Positions 1 to 5,601 of a DNA stretch of 11,094 nucleotides are shown in pieces (position 1 is the stretch's first letter; each line of letters begins with the position of its first letter). The notes beneath the pieces were generated by a model that saw only the letters and a program-made list of their open reading frames with translations, was not told the origin of the DNA and did not search any database. Made by a program: the position numbers and the translations under genes. The stretch is from an uncultured Clostridia bacterium (GTDB lineage Bacteria; Bacillota; Clostridia; Lachnospirales; CAMVHY01): positions 1-11,094 of the forward strand of contig CAMVHY010000018.1 in assembly GCA_947167415.1 (NCBI GenBank), read 5' to 3'.

Positions 1-1669
1 CAAAAATTTTTAAACCGAATTTTAAAACTAAATTCACACACAAACACAAATTTACTCTCGCATTTTTAATTTCTTTCTCTTCATCCAAAATCAAATTATT
101 ATTATAAAATTTATTAAACGCCTGCGCAATATTCATGATATGTCGAGAAATTATATACGGCTCAAGTTTTTCCGCCGCATCCAAAATTTTTTCTCTAAAC
201 AAACCGATTAATTTGACCAATTTAAAACTAAACTCATCCGTCAAAATTTTATAATCCAATTTTTTTTTATCAAAATCACCAGCTTTTTTTAATAAACTGC
301 AAGTTCTCACATAAGTATATTGCACATACGGACCTGTTTCGCCCTCGAAATTTAAAATTTTATCCCACGAAAAAACCACATCTTTAATTCTGCCGTTATA
401 TAAATCATTAAAAATTATCGCACCGATTCCAACTATTTCCGCGACATCATTTTTATTTTCCAAATCCGGATTTTTCTCATCAATAATTTTTTTTGTCTTC
501 TCGACCGCCTCATTCAATAAATCTTCCATCAAAATAACATGACCACTTCTCGTCGATAATTTTCCTGAATCCAAACTTACCAAACCAAATTCTACATGCA
601 CCAAATTTTTCGCCCAATCATATCCCATTAAATCAATAACTTTAAACCATTGCTCAAAATGCAATTTCTGATCAAACGCCGTAACATAAATACACTTTTC
701 AAAATCAAAATTTTTTTTGCGATAAATAGCTGCGGCAATATCTCTTGTTGGATATAAAGTTCCGCCATCACTTCTTAAAATTAAACACGGCGGCATTTTA
801 TATTTTTCTAAATCAACTATCATTGCCCCTTCGCTTTCAACCAACAATTTTTTTTCTTTTAACTCATCAACAACCGCTTGCATTTTATCATTATAAAAAC
901 TTTCGCCCATATAATAATCAAACTTAACGCCCAATCTCTCATAAATTTTTTTAAATTCAACCAAACTTAAATCATTAAACCATTTCCATAAATCAAGAGC
1001 TTCTTCATCACCATCTTGCATTTTTACAAACCATCCCCGTGCTAAATTATCCAACTCAGAATTTTTTTTAGCCTCCTCATGAAATTTAACATACAATCTC
1101 ATCAATTCATTTATTCCGTTTTCTTCAACCGATTTTTTATTGCCCCATTTTTTATAGCTCACAATTAATTTTCCAAATTGCGTACCCCAATCTCCCAAAT
1201 GATTTATACTCACACAATTATATCCTAAACAAGAAAAAATATTATAAAGCGCGTTTCCAATCACAGTCGATCTTAAATGTCCGACATGAAACGGCTTTGC
1301 AATATTTGGCGACGAATAATCCAAAACAATATTTTTCCCTTTACCAATATCAAACTTAAAAAAATCTTCCCTTTCATTTAATAACTTCACAATAATTCCT
1401 TGCGCATAAATTTCTTTATTCAAAATAAAATTTAAATAGCCGCCGTTAACTTTTATTTCATCAATAAAATCTATTTTCAAACCATCAATTTTTTCTTTTA
1501 TATCCAAAGCAATTAAATTTGGTGCTTTCTTTAAAACTTTTGCAAACCGAAAACATGGACAAGCAAAATCCGCCTCAACATTTTCCGGTGGAATCTCCAA
1601 CAAGATTTTTTCCTCGTCACAATTTATTATCTCACTCAAAATCTTAATTATCTCTTTTTTAAAATCCAT
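1..1669 (-). CDS. argS: Arginyl-tRNA synthetase (class I), C-terminus cut by window edge
   Basis: This cytosolic enzyme charges tRNA-Arg with arginine using ATP. I translated 556 codons; only the last few residues should be missing, because the visible end (LVLKFGLKIF) matches the conserved ArgS C-terminus and the family is about 555-580 residues. The N-terminal additional domain covers roughly residues 1-110. The class I HIGH signature appears as HVGH at 128-131, preceded by SPNIAKPF. The KMSKS-like loop appears as GKLSTRSG at 369-376, the usual degenerate ArgS form. The helical anticodon-binding (DALR) domain follows from about residue 430. The ATG at 1669 is preceded by GAGGAAAG, which lies inside the last codons of the S-component gene upstream. 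That gene's TAG ends only one base before the ATG, so the two are almost certainly co-transcribed and perhaps translationally coupled. I see no separate promoter or T-box leader for argS here. Confidence 0.97.
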   Translation of the reverse strand, partial: MDFKKEIIKILSEIINCDEEKILLEIPPENVEADFACPCFRFAKVLKKAPNLIALDIKEKIDGLKIDFIDEIKVNGGYLNFILNKEIYAQGIIVKLLNEREDFFKFDIGKGKNIVLDYSSPNIAKPFHVGHLRSTVIGNALYNIFSCLGYNCVSINHLGDWGTQFGKLIVSYKKWGNKKSVEENGINELMRLYVKFHEEAKKNSELDNLARGWFVKMQDGDEEALDLWKWFNDLSLVEFKKIYERLGVKFDYYMGESFYNDKMQAVVDELKEKKLLVESEGAMIVDLEKYKMPPCLILRSDGGTLYPTRDIAAAIYRKKNFDFEKCIYVTAFDQKLHFEQWFKVIDLMGYDWAKNLVHVEFGLVSLDSGKLSTRSGHVILMEDLLNEAVEKTKKIIDEKNPDLENKNDVAEIVGIGAIIFNDLYNGRIKDVVFSWDKILNFEGETGPYVQYTYVRTCSLLKKAGDFDKKKLDYKILTDEFSFKLVKLIGLFREKILDAAEKLEPYIISRHIMNIAQAFNKFYNNNLILDEEKEIKNARVNLCLCVNLVLKFGLKIF

Positions 1670-1670
1670 T

Positions 1671-2216
1671 CTACTTTCCTCGATTTATATTTGTATTTTT
1701 TTCATAAATATTAAGCATGATACGCAAAACAAAAACATTTATCAATATCATTATTATTTCTTTTTCAAGTCTTAAAACAACAGTTCCCCAAAAAACTTCA
1801 TCCGCCCATAATAAATAATGTTTCAAAACAAACGAATTTGCAAAACTTGTTACTAAACCTGGTATCGAAACGGATACACATATTTTTAACAATTTTTTTT
1901 TAGCAAAACCAACTTTGTCTAACAAATTCCATATTAGTCCAACAAAGAATCCTTGCAAACCTTCTGTAACCGAAAGTAAAAAAATATAATTTCCCATCGG
2001 ATTTAAAATCGCGCTAAGCATTTCCGACAAAAAAGCAATCACAAATCCATAAATTGGACCGAGAATAATCGATGCAAATCTATAAAAAATTTCATCGAAC
2101 TTCAGTTTTACAGTTCCACCAAATAACATTATTTTAAATCGCCCCATTATCAAAGCCAACGACAAACAAAAAGCACTGATTATAATTTTTTTTGTTTCAG
2201 ATAAGTTATTTTTCAT
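1671..2216 (-). CDS. FolT-like ECF transporter S component, copy 4 of the array (intact)
   Basis: This is a predicted substrate-binding membrane subunit (S component) of an energy-coupling factor vitamin transporter, 181 residues with about six hydrophobic helices. It carries family-like features: KLKFDEIFYRF (37-47), LGPIYG (52-57) and the loop NPMGNY (72-77), followed by a Gly-rich segment leading to VGL. These resemble the folate-type S family, but the true substrate cannot be read from sequence. I chose ATG 2216 because a GGTGGAAT ribosome site lies just upstream and the reading frame before it is only the tail of the previous paralogue's junction; an upstream in-frame Met at 2270 lies inside the preceding gene. 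The energising ATPases and EcfT are not nearby, so it would have to share a module encoded elsewhere. It is the last array member, and its TAG sits one base before the argS start. Confidence 0.85.
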   Translation of the reverse strand: MKNNLSETKKIIISAFCLSLALIMGRFKIMLFGGTVKLKFDEIFYRFASIILGPIYGFVIAFLSEMLSAILNPMGNYIFLLSVTEGLQGFFVGLIWNLLDKVGFAKKKLLKICVSVSIPGLVTSFANSFVLKHYLLWADEVFWGTVVLRLEKEIIMILINVFVLRIMLNIYEKNTNINRGK

Positions 2217-2247
2217 AAAAAAACATTCCACCAGTTTATTCTTTTTC
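2206..2247 (-). repeat. Junction cassette, copy C (between S-component copies 3 and 4)
   Basis: This 42-bp segment spans the stop codon of copy 3, the 19-nt spacer with the ribosome site (GGTGGAAT) and the start codon of copy 4. It is base-for-base identical to 3362-3403. Confidence 0.9.
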
Positions 2248-2813
2248 GACAATTTTACCATATTTATCATATACTTTTAACATAATCAACAAAATTATCG
2301 AATGTATGATAACCATAAATAATTTTCCTATCAATGTTAAAATTGCAGCCAAAAACAAAGCCATTTTTGTCGTTACATCGGGTATAGGTGGTGTACGTAA
2401 TATAACAAATATCCCTGAAAAGTTTATAAAGTCACCTACAATGCTAGAGCAAAAAATACTTACGATAAGCCGTAAAATTAATTTTTTAAGCCATGCAAAT
2501 TTTTTTAACCATTTGAACAAAAAACCAAGTAAAAAACCTTCGATGCCACCAATAGTTCCTACGATTTGAAAAAATAAAAGAGATATTTTATTTAAAGGAA
2601 ATTTTATTTCTAAAAATCCAATTAAACGCAAAATCATAAATATCACAGAAAAAAAGCAACTACCGACCCGTAAACCGGTCCGAGAGCAATCGACGCAAAT
2701 TTGTAAAAAATCCCTCCAAACAGTGGAATGTTAAGTTTTATAACTGTGAAGTCTAACAACAAACAAAAAATACAAATTATGATTTTTCTTATCTTGAATA
2801 AATTATTTTTCAT
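2236..2813 (-). pseudogene. FolT-like ECF S component, copy 3: frameshifted
   Basis: The two halves of a third paralogue lie in different frames. The N-terminal half starts at ATG 2813 (MKNNLFKIRKIIICIF), contains GIFYKFASIALGPVYG, and stops at TGA 2643-2645. The C-terminal half continues in another frame to TAA 2236 and ends in MLKVYDKYGKIVEKE, like its neighbours. The span is 578 bases, one short of a multiple of three. Adding one T to the T7 run (2649-2655 on the plus strand as A7) joins the halves into about 192 residues, close to the intact copies. A GTG overlaps the TGA (GTGA), so separate translation of the second half cannot be excluded, but no ribosome site precedes it. The NPxGNY motif of the intact copies is missing, which points to real decay rather than only a sequencing error. 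Confidence 0.75.
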
Positions 2814-2844
2814 AAAAGAATATTCCTTCAGTTTATTCTCTTTT
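2803..2844 (-). repeat. Junction cassette, copy B (between S-component copies 2 and 3)
   Basis: Same layout as the other two junctions, with six differences in 42 bases by direct alignment. The ribosome site here reads AAGGAAT, and the 19-nt stop-to-start spacing is kept. Confidence 0.85.
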
Positions 2845-3372
2845 GGCAATTTTATCATAAATATTTAACATCAAAAACAAAATAAGCGCATTTATTGCAG
2901 TCTCAAATAGTACAAAAAATAATCCCATCAATATTGTGTATAGCAAAAAAAATTTTTCTAATATCAAACAATCAGACAAAGTACATTCGAAAAAAGGCAA
3001 GATTGTTGAATTTAAATAATTACTTAAAAAAGTAAATATAGAAACACTTACACCAAGTTTAATACATTTTTCTTGAGACCATAAAAATCTGTCTAAATAT
3101 CTATAAAAAAAAACAACTGACCAGCTACTTATTCCAGCAACAATTTCGAATAACAAATTTTAATCAGATGTCAAAGGACTAAACTTTGTTGCTAAAAAAT
3201 CAATTATAAATCCATAAATTGGACCCAAAATAATTGATATAAAGCGATAAAAAATACCAATCAGTACTATCGTTATTAAAAATTGCTTAATTGTCGATCG
3301 AATAACCAACTCTAACAATAAACAAAAAACACAAATTATAATCTTTTTCATTTCGGATAAATTATTTTTCAT
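2833..3372 (-). pseudogene. FolT-like ECF S component, copy 2: in-frame stop codon
   Basis: Read from ATG 3372 (MKNNLSEMKKIIICVF) this is one continuous frame of 180 codons, the expected family length, interrupted only by TAA at 3160-3162 (codon 71). The first part holds GIFYRFISIILGPIYGF. After the stop the same frame continues NLLFEIVAGISSW, then YRYLDRFLWSQEKCIKLGV, clearly matching YRFLDKFSWSRKKVLKL of copy 1, and ends MLNIYDKIAKRE. The NPxGNY loop is not recognisable at the place where the stop falls. A TTG four bases after the stop could in principle restart translation, without a ribosome site. Most simply this is a pseudogene kept inside the operon; a split gene or a base-call error are alternatives. 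Confidence 0.75.
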
Positions 3373-3403
3373 AAAAAAACATTCCACCAGTTTATTCTTT
3401 TTC
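3362..3403 (-). repeat. Junction cassette, copy A (between S-component copies 1 and 2)
   Basis: Identical over 42 bp to 2206-2247. It covers the end of copy 1 (TAA 3392-3394), the spacer and the start of copy 2. Confidence 0.9.
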
Positions 3404-3925
3404 CACAATTTTATCACGGACATCCAACATTATTTTTAAAACGACCACATTTACTATAACTAAAAAAAATTCCTTTCCAAATCTTATGAAAACATTAATC
3501 AAAAAGATTTTTGGCGACCAACCTAAATAAAATTTTATTATTATCGAGTTTAAAAAGCTAATAAAAAAATCCGATATAAAAAGGCTTGCGATAAGCTTTA
3601 AAACTTTTTTTCGTGACCATGAAAATTTATCCAAGAATCTATACAAAAATCCAGCTAAAAATCCTCTGAGTCCGCCTGTAATTGAAAATAATGGGATGTA
3701 ATTTCCAACAGGATTTAGAAACGCGCCAATTGTTTCCGCAAAAAAAGCGCTTATGCCACCGTAAAAAGGACCCAAAGTAATTGATATAAATTTATAAAAC
3801 GGTCCATCAAAACTTATTTTACATACTCCTGGAATAATAATTCTTAACGATGAAAATATTATTGCGAGCCCACAAAATAATCCGCTGATTATAATTTTTT
3901 TTGTTATTGAAATTTTTTTTTGCAC
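3392..3925 (-). CDS. FolT-like ECF transporter S component, copy 1 of the array (intact, operon-leading)
   Basis: This is a predicted membrane-embedded vitamin-binding subunit of an ECF transporter, 177 residues. Hydrophobic helices begin at about residue 11, with a small-residue GxxxG pattern at 15-19 in the first helix, where S components usually contact EcfT. It has KISFDGPFYKF (36-46), LGPFYG (51-56), NPVGNY (71-76) and a Gly-rich stretch GGLRGFLAGF (84-93), all shared with copy 4. The start is decided by AAGGTG (3932-3937), six bases before GTG 3925. An upstream GTG at 3934 is part of that ribosome site, and the ATG at 3927 is out of frame. It is the first gene of the minus-strand block and is followed, always 19 nt after the stop, by copies 2, 3 and 4 and then argS. 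Folate-type specificity is inferred from family resemblance only. Confidence 0.85.
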   Translation of the reverse strand: MQKKISITKKIIISGLFCGLAIIFSSLRIIIPGVCKISFDGPFYKFISITLGPFYGGISAFFAETIGAFLNPVGNYIPLFSITGGLRGFLAGFLYRFLDKFSWSRKKVLKLIASLFISDFFISFLNSIIIKFYLGWSPKIFLINVFIRFGKEFFLVIVNVVVLKIMLDVRDKIVEKE

Positions 3926-3931
3926 ATCGTT

Positions 3932-3937
3932 CACCTT
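3932..3937 (-). promoter_or_regulatory. Ribosome-binding site deciding the copy 1 start
   Basis: On the minus strand AAGGTG lies six bases before GTG 3925. It supports a GTG start there rather than the GTG at 3934, which overlaps the site itself. Confidence 0.7.
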
Positions 3938-3967
3938 TTATAAAAATAAATTATTTGGATCAACAAA

Positions 3968-3994
3968 TTGATTATATTGATTATATTGATTATA
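3968..3994 (-). repeat. Three 9-bp tandem repeats, each carrying TATAAT on the minus strand
   Basis: TTGATTATA occurs three times in perfect succession on the plus strand. On the minus strand this puts perfect -10 hexamers (TATAAT) at 3989-3994, 3980-3985 and 3971-3976. A TTTACT (4/6 match to a -35) at 4004-4009 is 18 bases from the middle one. The array lies 31-70 bases upstream of the S-component copy 1 start, so it is a likely promoter for that operon; which hexamer is used cannot be told from sequence. Confidence 0.55.
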
Positions 3995-4006
3995 TTAACT
4001 GCAAGT

Positions 4007-4043
4007 AAAAAAATCACTGCTTTGACGCTGTGATTTTGTTTTT
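4007..4043. terminator. Hairpin with T-tracts on both strands, upstream of the S-component operon
   Basis: AAAATCAC (4010-4017) pairs with GTGATTTT (4030-4037), an 8-bp stem around a 12-base loop that could extend by two G-C pairs. On the minus strand it is followed by seven T; on the plus strand by T-rich sequence. It could block read-through in either direction. If transcription of the S-component block starts further upstream (a TATAAT lies at 4061-4066, minus strand) it would act as an attenuator. I recognise no known riboswitch fold around it. Confidence 0.55.
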
Positions 4044-4123
4044 GATTTTCCACAAAACAAATTATATTTTCTCAACATATTCTATAAAAATTTGTATCAT
4101 GATATATTTTTTTCGAAAAACAC

Positions 4124-4153
4124 TTGACAACTAAAAAAATAGTGTTGTATAAT
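4124..4153 (+). promoter_or_regulatory. Consensus sigma-70-type promoter for the coiled-coil membrane protein
   Basis: TTGACA (4124-4129) and TATAAT (4148-4153) are both perfect hexamers with an 18-base spacer. Transcription should start near 4160, leaving a leader of about 125 nt before the ATG at 4286. Confidence 0.85.
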
Positions 4154-4160
4154 TAGAAGG

Positions 4161-4175
4161 TCTCGGTGTTCGAGA
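4161..4175 (+). promoter_or_regulatory. Stem-loop / palindrome at the predicted transcription start
   Basis: TCTCG-gtgtt-CGAGA is a 5-bp stem with a 5-base loop placed right at the expected +1. In RNA it would form a 5'-end hairpin; in DNA it could be an operator. Further down the leader CTAACC (4201-4206) can pair with GGTTAG (4240-4245), followed by a T10 run (4254-4263), a weaker possible second structure. Confidence 0.4.
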
Positions 4176-4285
4176 TACTGTTCTGCTTTTATTTTGTTGC
4201 CTAACCAATTATTTTATATTTTTTAGATTGATTTTAGTCGGTTAGTTAATTTATTTTTTTTTTAAATTATAAAGGGGTGTTTTTT

Positions 4286-5446
4286 ATGGATAGCAGTAAA
4301 TATTATAATATAAATGAGGTTGAAGTTGTGGAGGATGAAGGCATTGGTGATGATAGCCTTCCAAATGAGATTGAGAAATTAAAGCGCAAGAATAAATCTC
4401 TTGAAGAACAACTTCAAATACAATCAAAGGAATCTCAAAATTTGGTTGGAGATTTGTTGAAGAATGCAAGTGAGGAAGGGAAAAAAAATCTTGAATTAAC
4501 AGCGGAAAATAAGAAATTGCAAGAGCAGAATCGTGATTATCGTGAAATCATTAATGTACTTCGTGAAAACGAAGGAGTGATGCGCTCGAATGAAATGCAT
4601 CTAAAAGTCGAATTAAACAATGTTGATAAAATAAGTTTTGGAGTGTACCAGGAGAATGAGCATTTAAAAAGTGAATTAAGCAGTGTTAATAAAATAAATC
4701 TTGAAGTGTACCAGGATAACGAGCGTTTAAAAGATGAAAATGAACAATTAAAAAAACGATTAGAACAATTAGAACAATCAAGAGGAAGAGAGAAAGAAGA
4801 AGGCGGAAATAAAAAAATTGTTTTGGCTGGCAAAATTTTATCTGGTATTTTTTGGACGGCAGTCATAGCGCTCTTTGTGATTAACTGGATTGCTGGAGCA
4901 GTTGCGTTGTTGTTTTTGGCAATAATGCATTCGGCAGTGTTGCTCCTTGTCTCGCGTGCAAAATCGAAATCAACAGATAATCAAATCCAAATCAAAAACA
5001 GTCAAACAGAGGAACAAAGCGAGCGCACAGATAATCAAATCCAAATCAAAAACAATCAAATTTTGCGCAATTTGATCATTTGGAGCATTTTGCGCAATAG
5101 TGGCAATAACTACAATAACTGCAATGCCGGATATTCCAATTTTGGCTGTGGATGTCATCAATCCCAAAACAATCAAAGCTTGAGCGACAGTGGCATTAAC
5201 TACAATAACTGCAATGCCGGATATCCCGATTTTGACCATGAAAACAATCAAAGCTTGAGCGACAGTAACTCTAGCATCGAATTGCCACTGGAAAAAGACA
5301 TCGACAGCGTTAATAAGAAGAAGGAAGAAGCTAAACGTTTCTCAGAGACACTGCCAAGAGTTTCAACAGTTTATGCTTATGATAACGACGAAGTCCCAAA
5401 AAATGTCGGACAGAACAACTTGAAAATAAATTTGGGACTAAATTAA
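4286..5446 (+). CDS. Unrecognised coiled-coil, double-membrane-hairpin protein with internal repeats (386 aa)
   Basis: I do not recognise this protein and assign no function. The N-terminal acidic stretch (about 1-25) leads into a long charged, heptad-like region (about 26-170, rich in E, K, Q, N, L) typical of a coiled coil. A 46-residue hydrophobic block (about 178-223, KKIVLAGKILSG to LLLVSRAKSK) looks like two membrane helices joined by a short turn, with both ends on the same side. The tail (224-386) is rich in N, Q and S, with a few cysteines (CNAGY twice, CGC). Internal duplications: residues 109-128 and 130-149; TDNQIQIKN at 230 and 248; and NYNNCNAGY plus NNQSLSDS in a two-copy unit at 274-328. 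ATG 4286 follows AAAGGGG by eight bases; an upstream GTG at 4277 overlaps that site. It is a single-gene unit with its own strong promoter and terminator, divergent from the S-component operon. Its codon use looks somewhat less AT-biased than its neighbours by eye. Confidence 0.85.
   Translation: MDSSKYYNINEVEVVEDEGIGDDSLPNEIEKLKRKNKSLEEQLQIQSKESQNLVGDLLKNASEEGKKNLELTAENKKLQEQNRDYREIINVLRENEGVMRSNEMHLKVELNNVDKISFGVYQENEHLKSELSSVNKINLEVYQDNERLKDENEQLKKRLEQLEQSRGREKEEGGNKKIVLAGKILSGIFWTAVIALFVINWIAGAVALLFLAIMHSAVLLLVSRAKSKSTDNQIQIKNSQTEEQSERTDNQIQIKNNQILRNLIIWSILRNSGNNYNNCNAGYSNFGCGCHQSQNNQSLSDSGINYNNCNAGYPDFDHENNQSLSDSNSSIELPLEKDIDSVNKKKEEAKRFSETLPRVSTVYAYDNDEVPKNVGQNNLKINLGLN
4610..4735 (+). 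repeat. Two diverged 63-bp units in the coiled-coil part
   Basis: Units start at 4610 and 4673 and encode ELNNVDKISFGVYQENEHLK and ELSSVNKINLEVYQDNERLK. The GTGTACCAGGA core is kept in both. A 21-residue period equals three heptads, so the duplication keeps the coiled-coil phase. Confidence 0.85.
4973..5054 (+). repeat. 28-bp direct repeat, 54-bp period
   Basis: An identical 28-base stretch begins at 4973 and at 5027, encoding TDNQIQIKN twice just after the membrane block. Exact identity suggests a recent in-frame duplication. Confidence 0.85.
5099..5265 (+). repeat. Two-copy Cys/Asn-rich tail unit
   Basis: A 36-bp stretch at 5099-5134 recurs at 5189-5224 with one change, and a 25-bp stretch at 5166-5190 recurs identically at 5241-5265. 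Together they make two units of 30 and 25 residues (NYNNCNAGY ... NNQSLSDS), the second missing the GCGCHQSQ part. All changes keep the frame. Confidence 0.85.
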
Positions 5447-5481
5447 GATTATTTTATCTAGCCTTATAATTTTTTAATATC

Positions 5482-5517
5482 AAAAACAGACGAAACCAAG
5501 TTATTGTCTGTTTTTTT
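5482..5517 (+). terminator. Rho-independent terminator of the coiled-coil gene
   Basis: AAAACAGAC pairs with GTCTGTTTT, followed by a run of T (5511-5517), 36 bases after the TAA at 5446. Confidence 0.85.
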
Positions 5518-5556
5518 ATGTTTAAGTTTTGTCATTTTATTTTTATATGTTCGCGC

Positions 5557-5601
5557 AAAAAAAAATCCCGTCGATAATTTGTTTTTTGTCACGGGATTTT
5601 T
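5557..5601 (-). terminator. Rho-independent terminator of dnaB, overlapping its stop codon
   Basis: On the minus strand AAAAATCCCGT pairs with ACGGGATTTTT and runs into a T9 tract. The upstream arm overlaps the dnaB TAA (5600-5602), so the stem begins within the end of the coding region. Confidence 0.85.

Noticed and set aside
745..927. 60-codon plus-strand frame
   Set aside because: It lies wholly inside argS on the opposite strand, and its Phe/Leu/Asn content is what the complement of an AT-rich gene gives.
2306..2569. 87-codon open frame on the plus strand
   Set aside because: It is antisense to S-component copy 3, has no ribosome site, and its mirror strand encodes recognisable paralogue sequence.
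1671..3925. Alternative genetic code explaining the broken S-component genes
   Set aside because: One break is TAA and the other a frameshift, TGA and TAA end other intact genes normally here, and no intact gene contains an internal stop.
3968..3994. CRISPR array
   Set aside because: The repeats are 9 bp and contiguous, without spacers.
3926..4160. Tetrahydrofolate or other known riboswitch before the folate-type genes
   Set aside because: I could not find the conserved core or paired regions of a known vitamin riboswitch; only a simple terminator-like stem is visible.
4537..4866. 109-codon minus-strand frame
   Set aside because: It is the complement of the lysine/glutamate-rich coiled-coil codons (giving Ser/Phe/Leu), with no translation signals.
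4970..5251. Hydrophobic 93-codon minus-strand frame inside the coiled-coil gene
   Set aside because: Its repeats are the complement of the plus-strand Asn/Gln codons; it has no ribosome site or promoter, while the plus strand has both.
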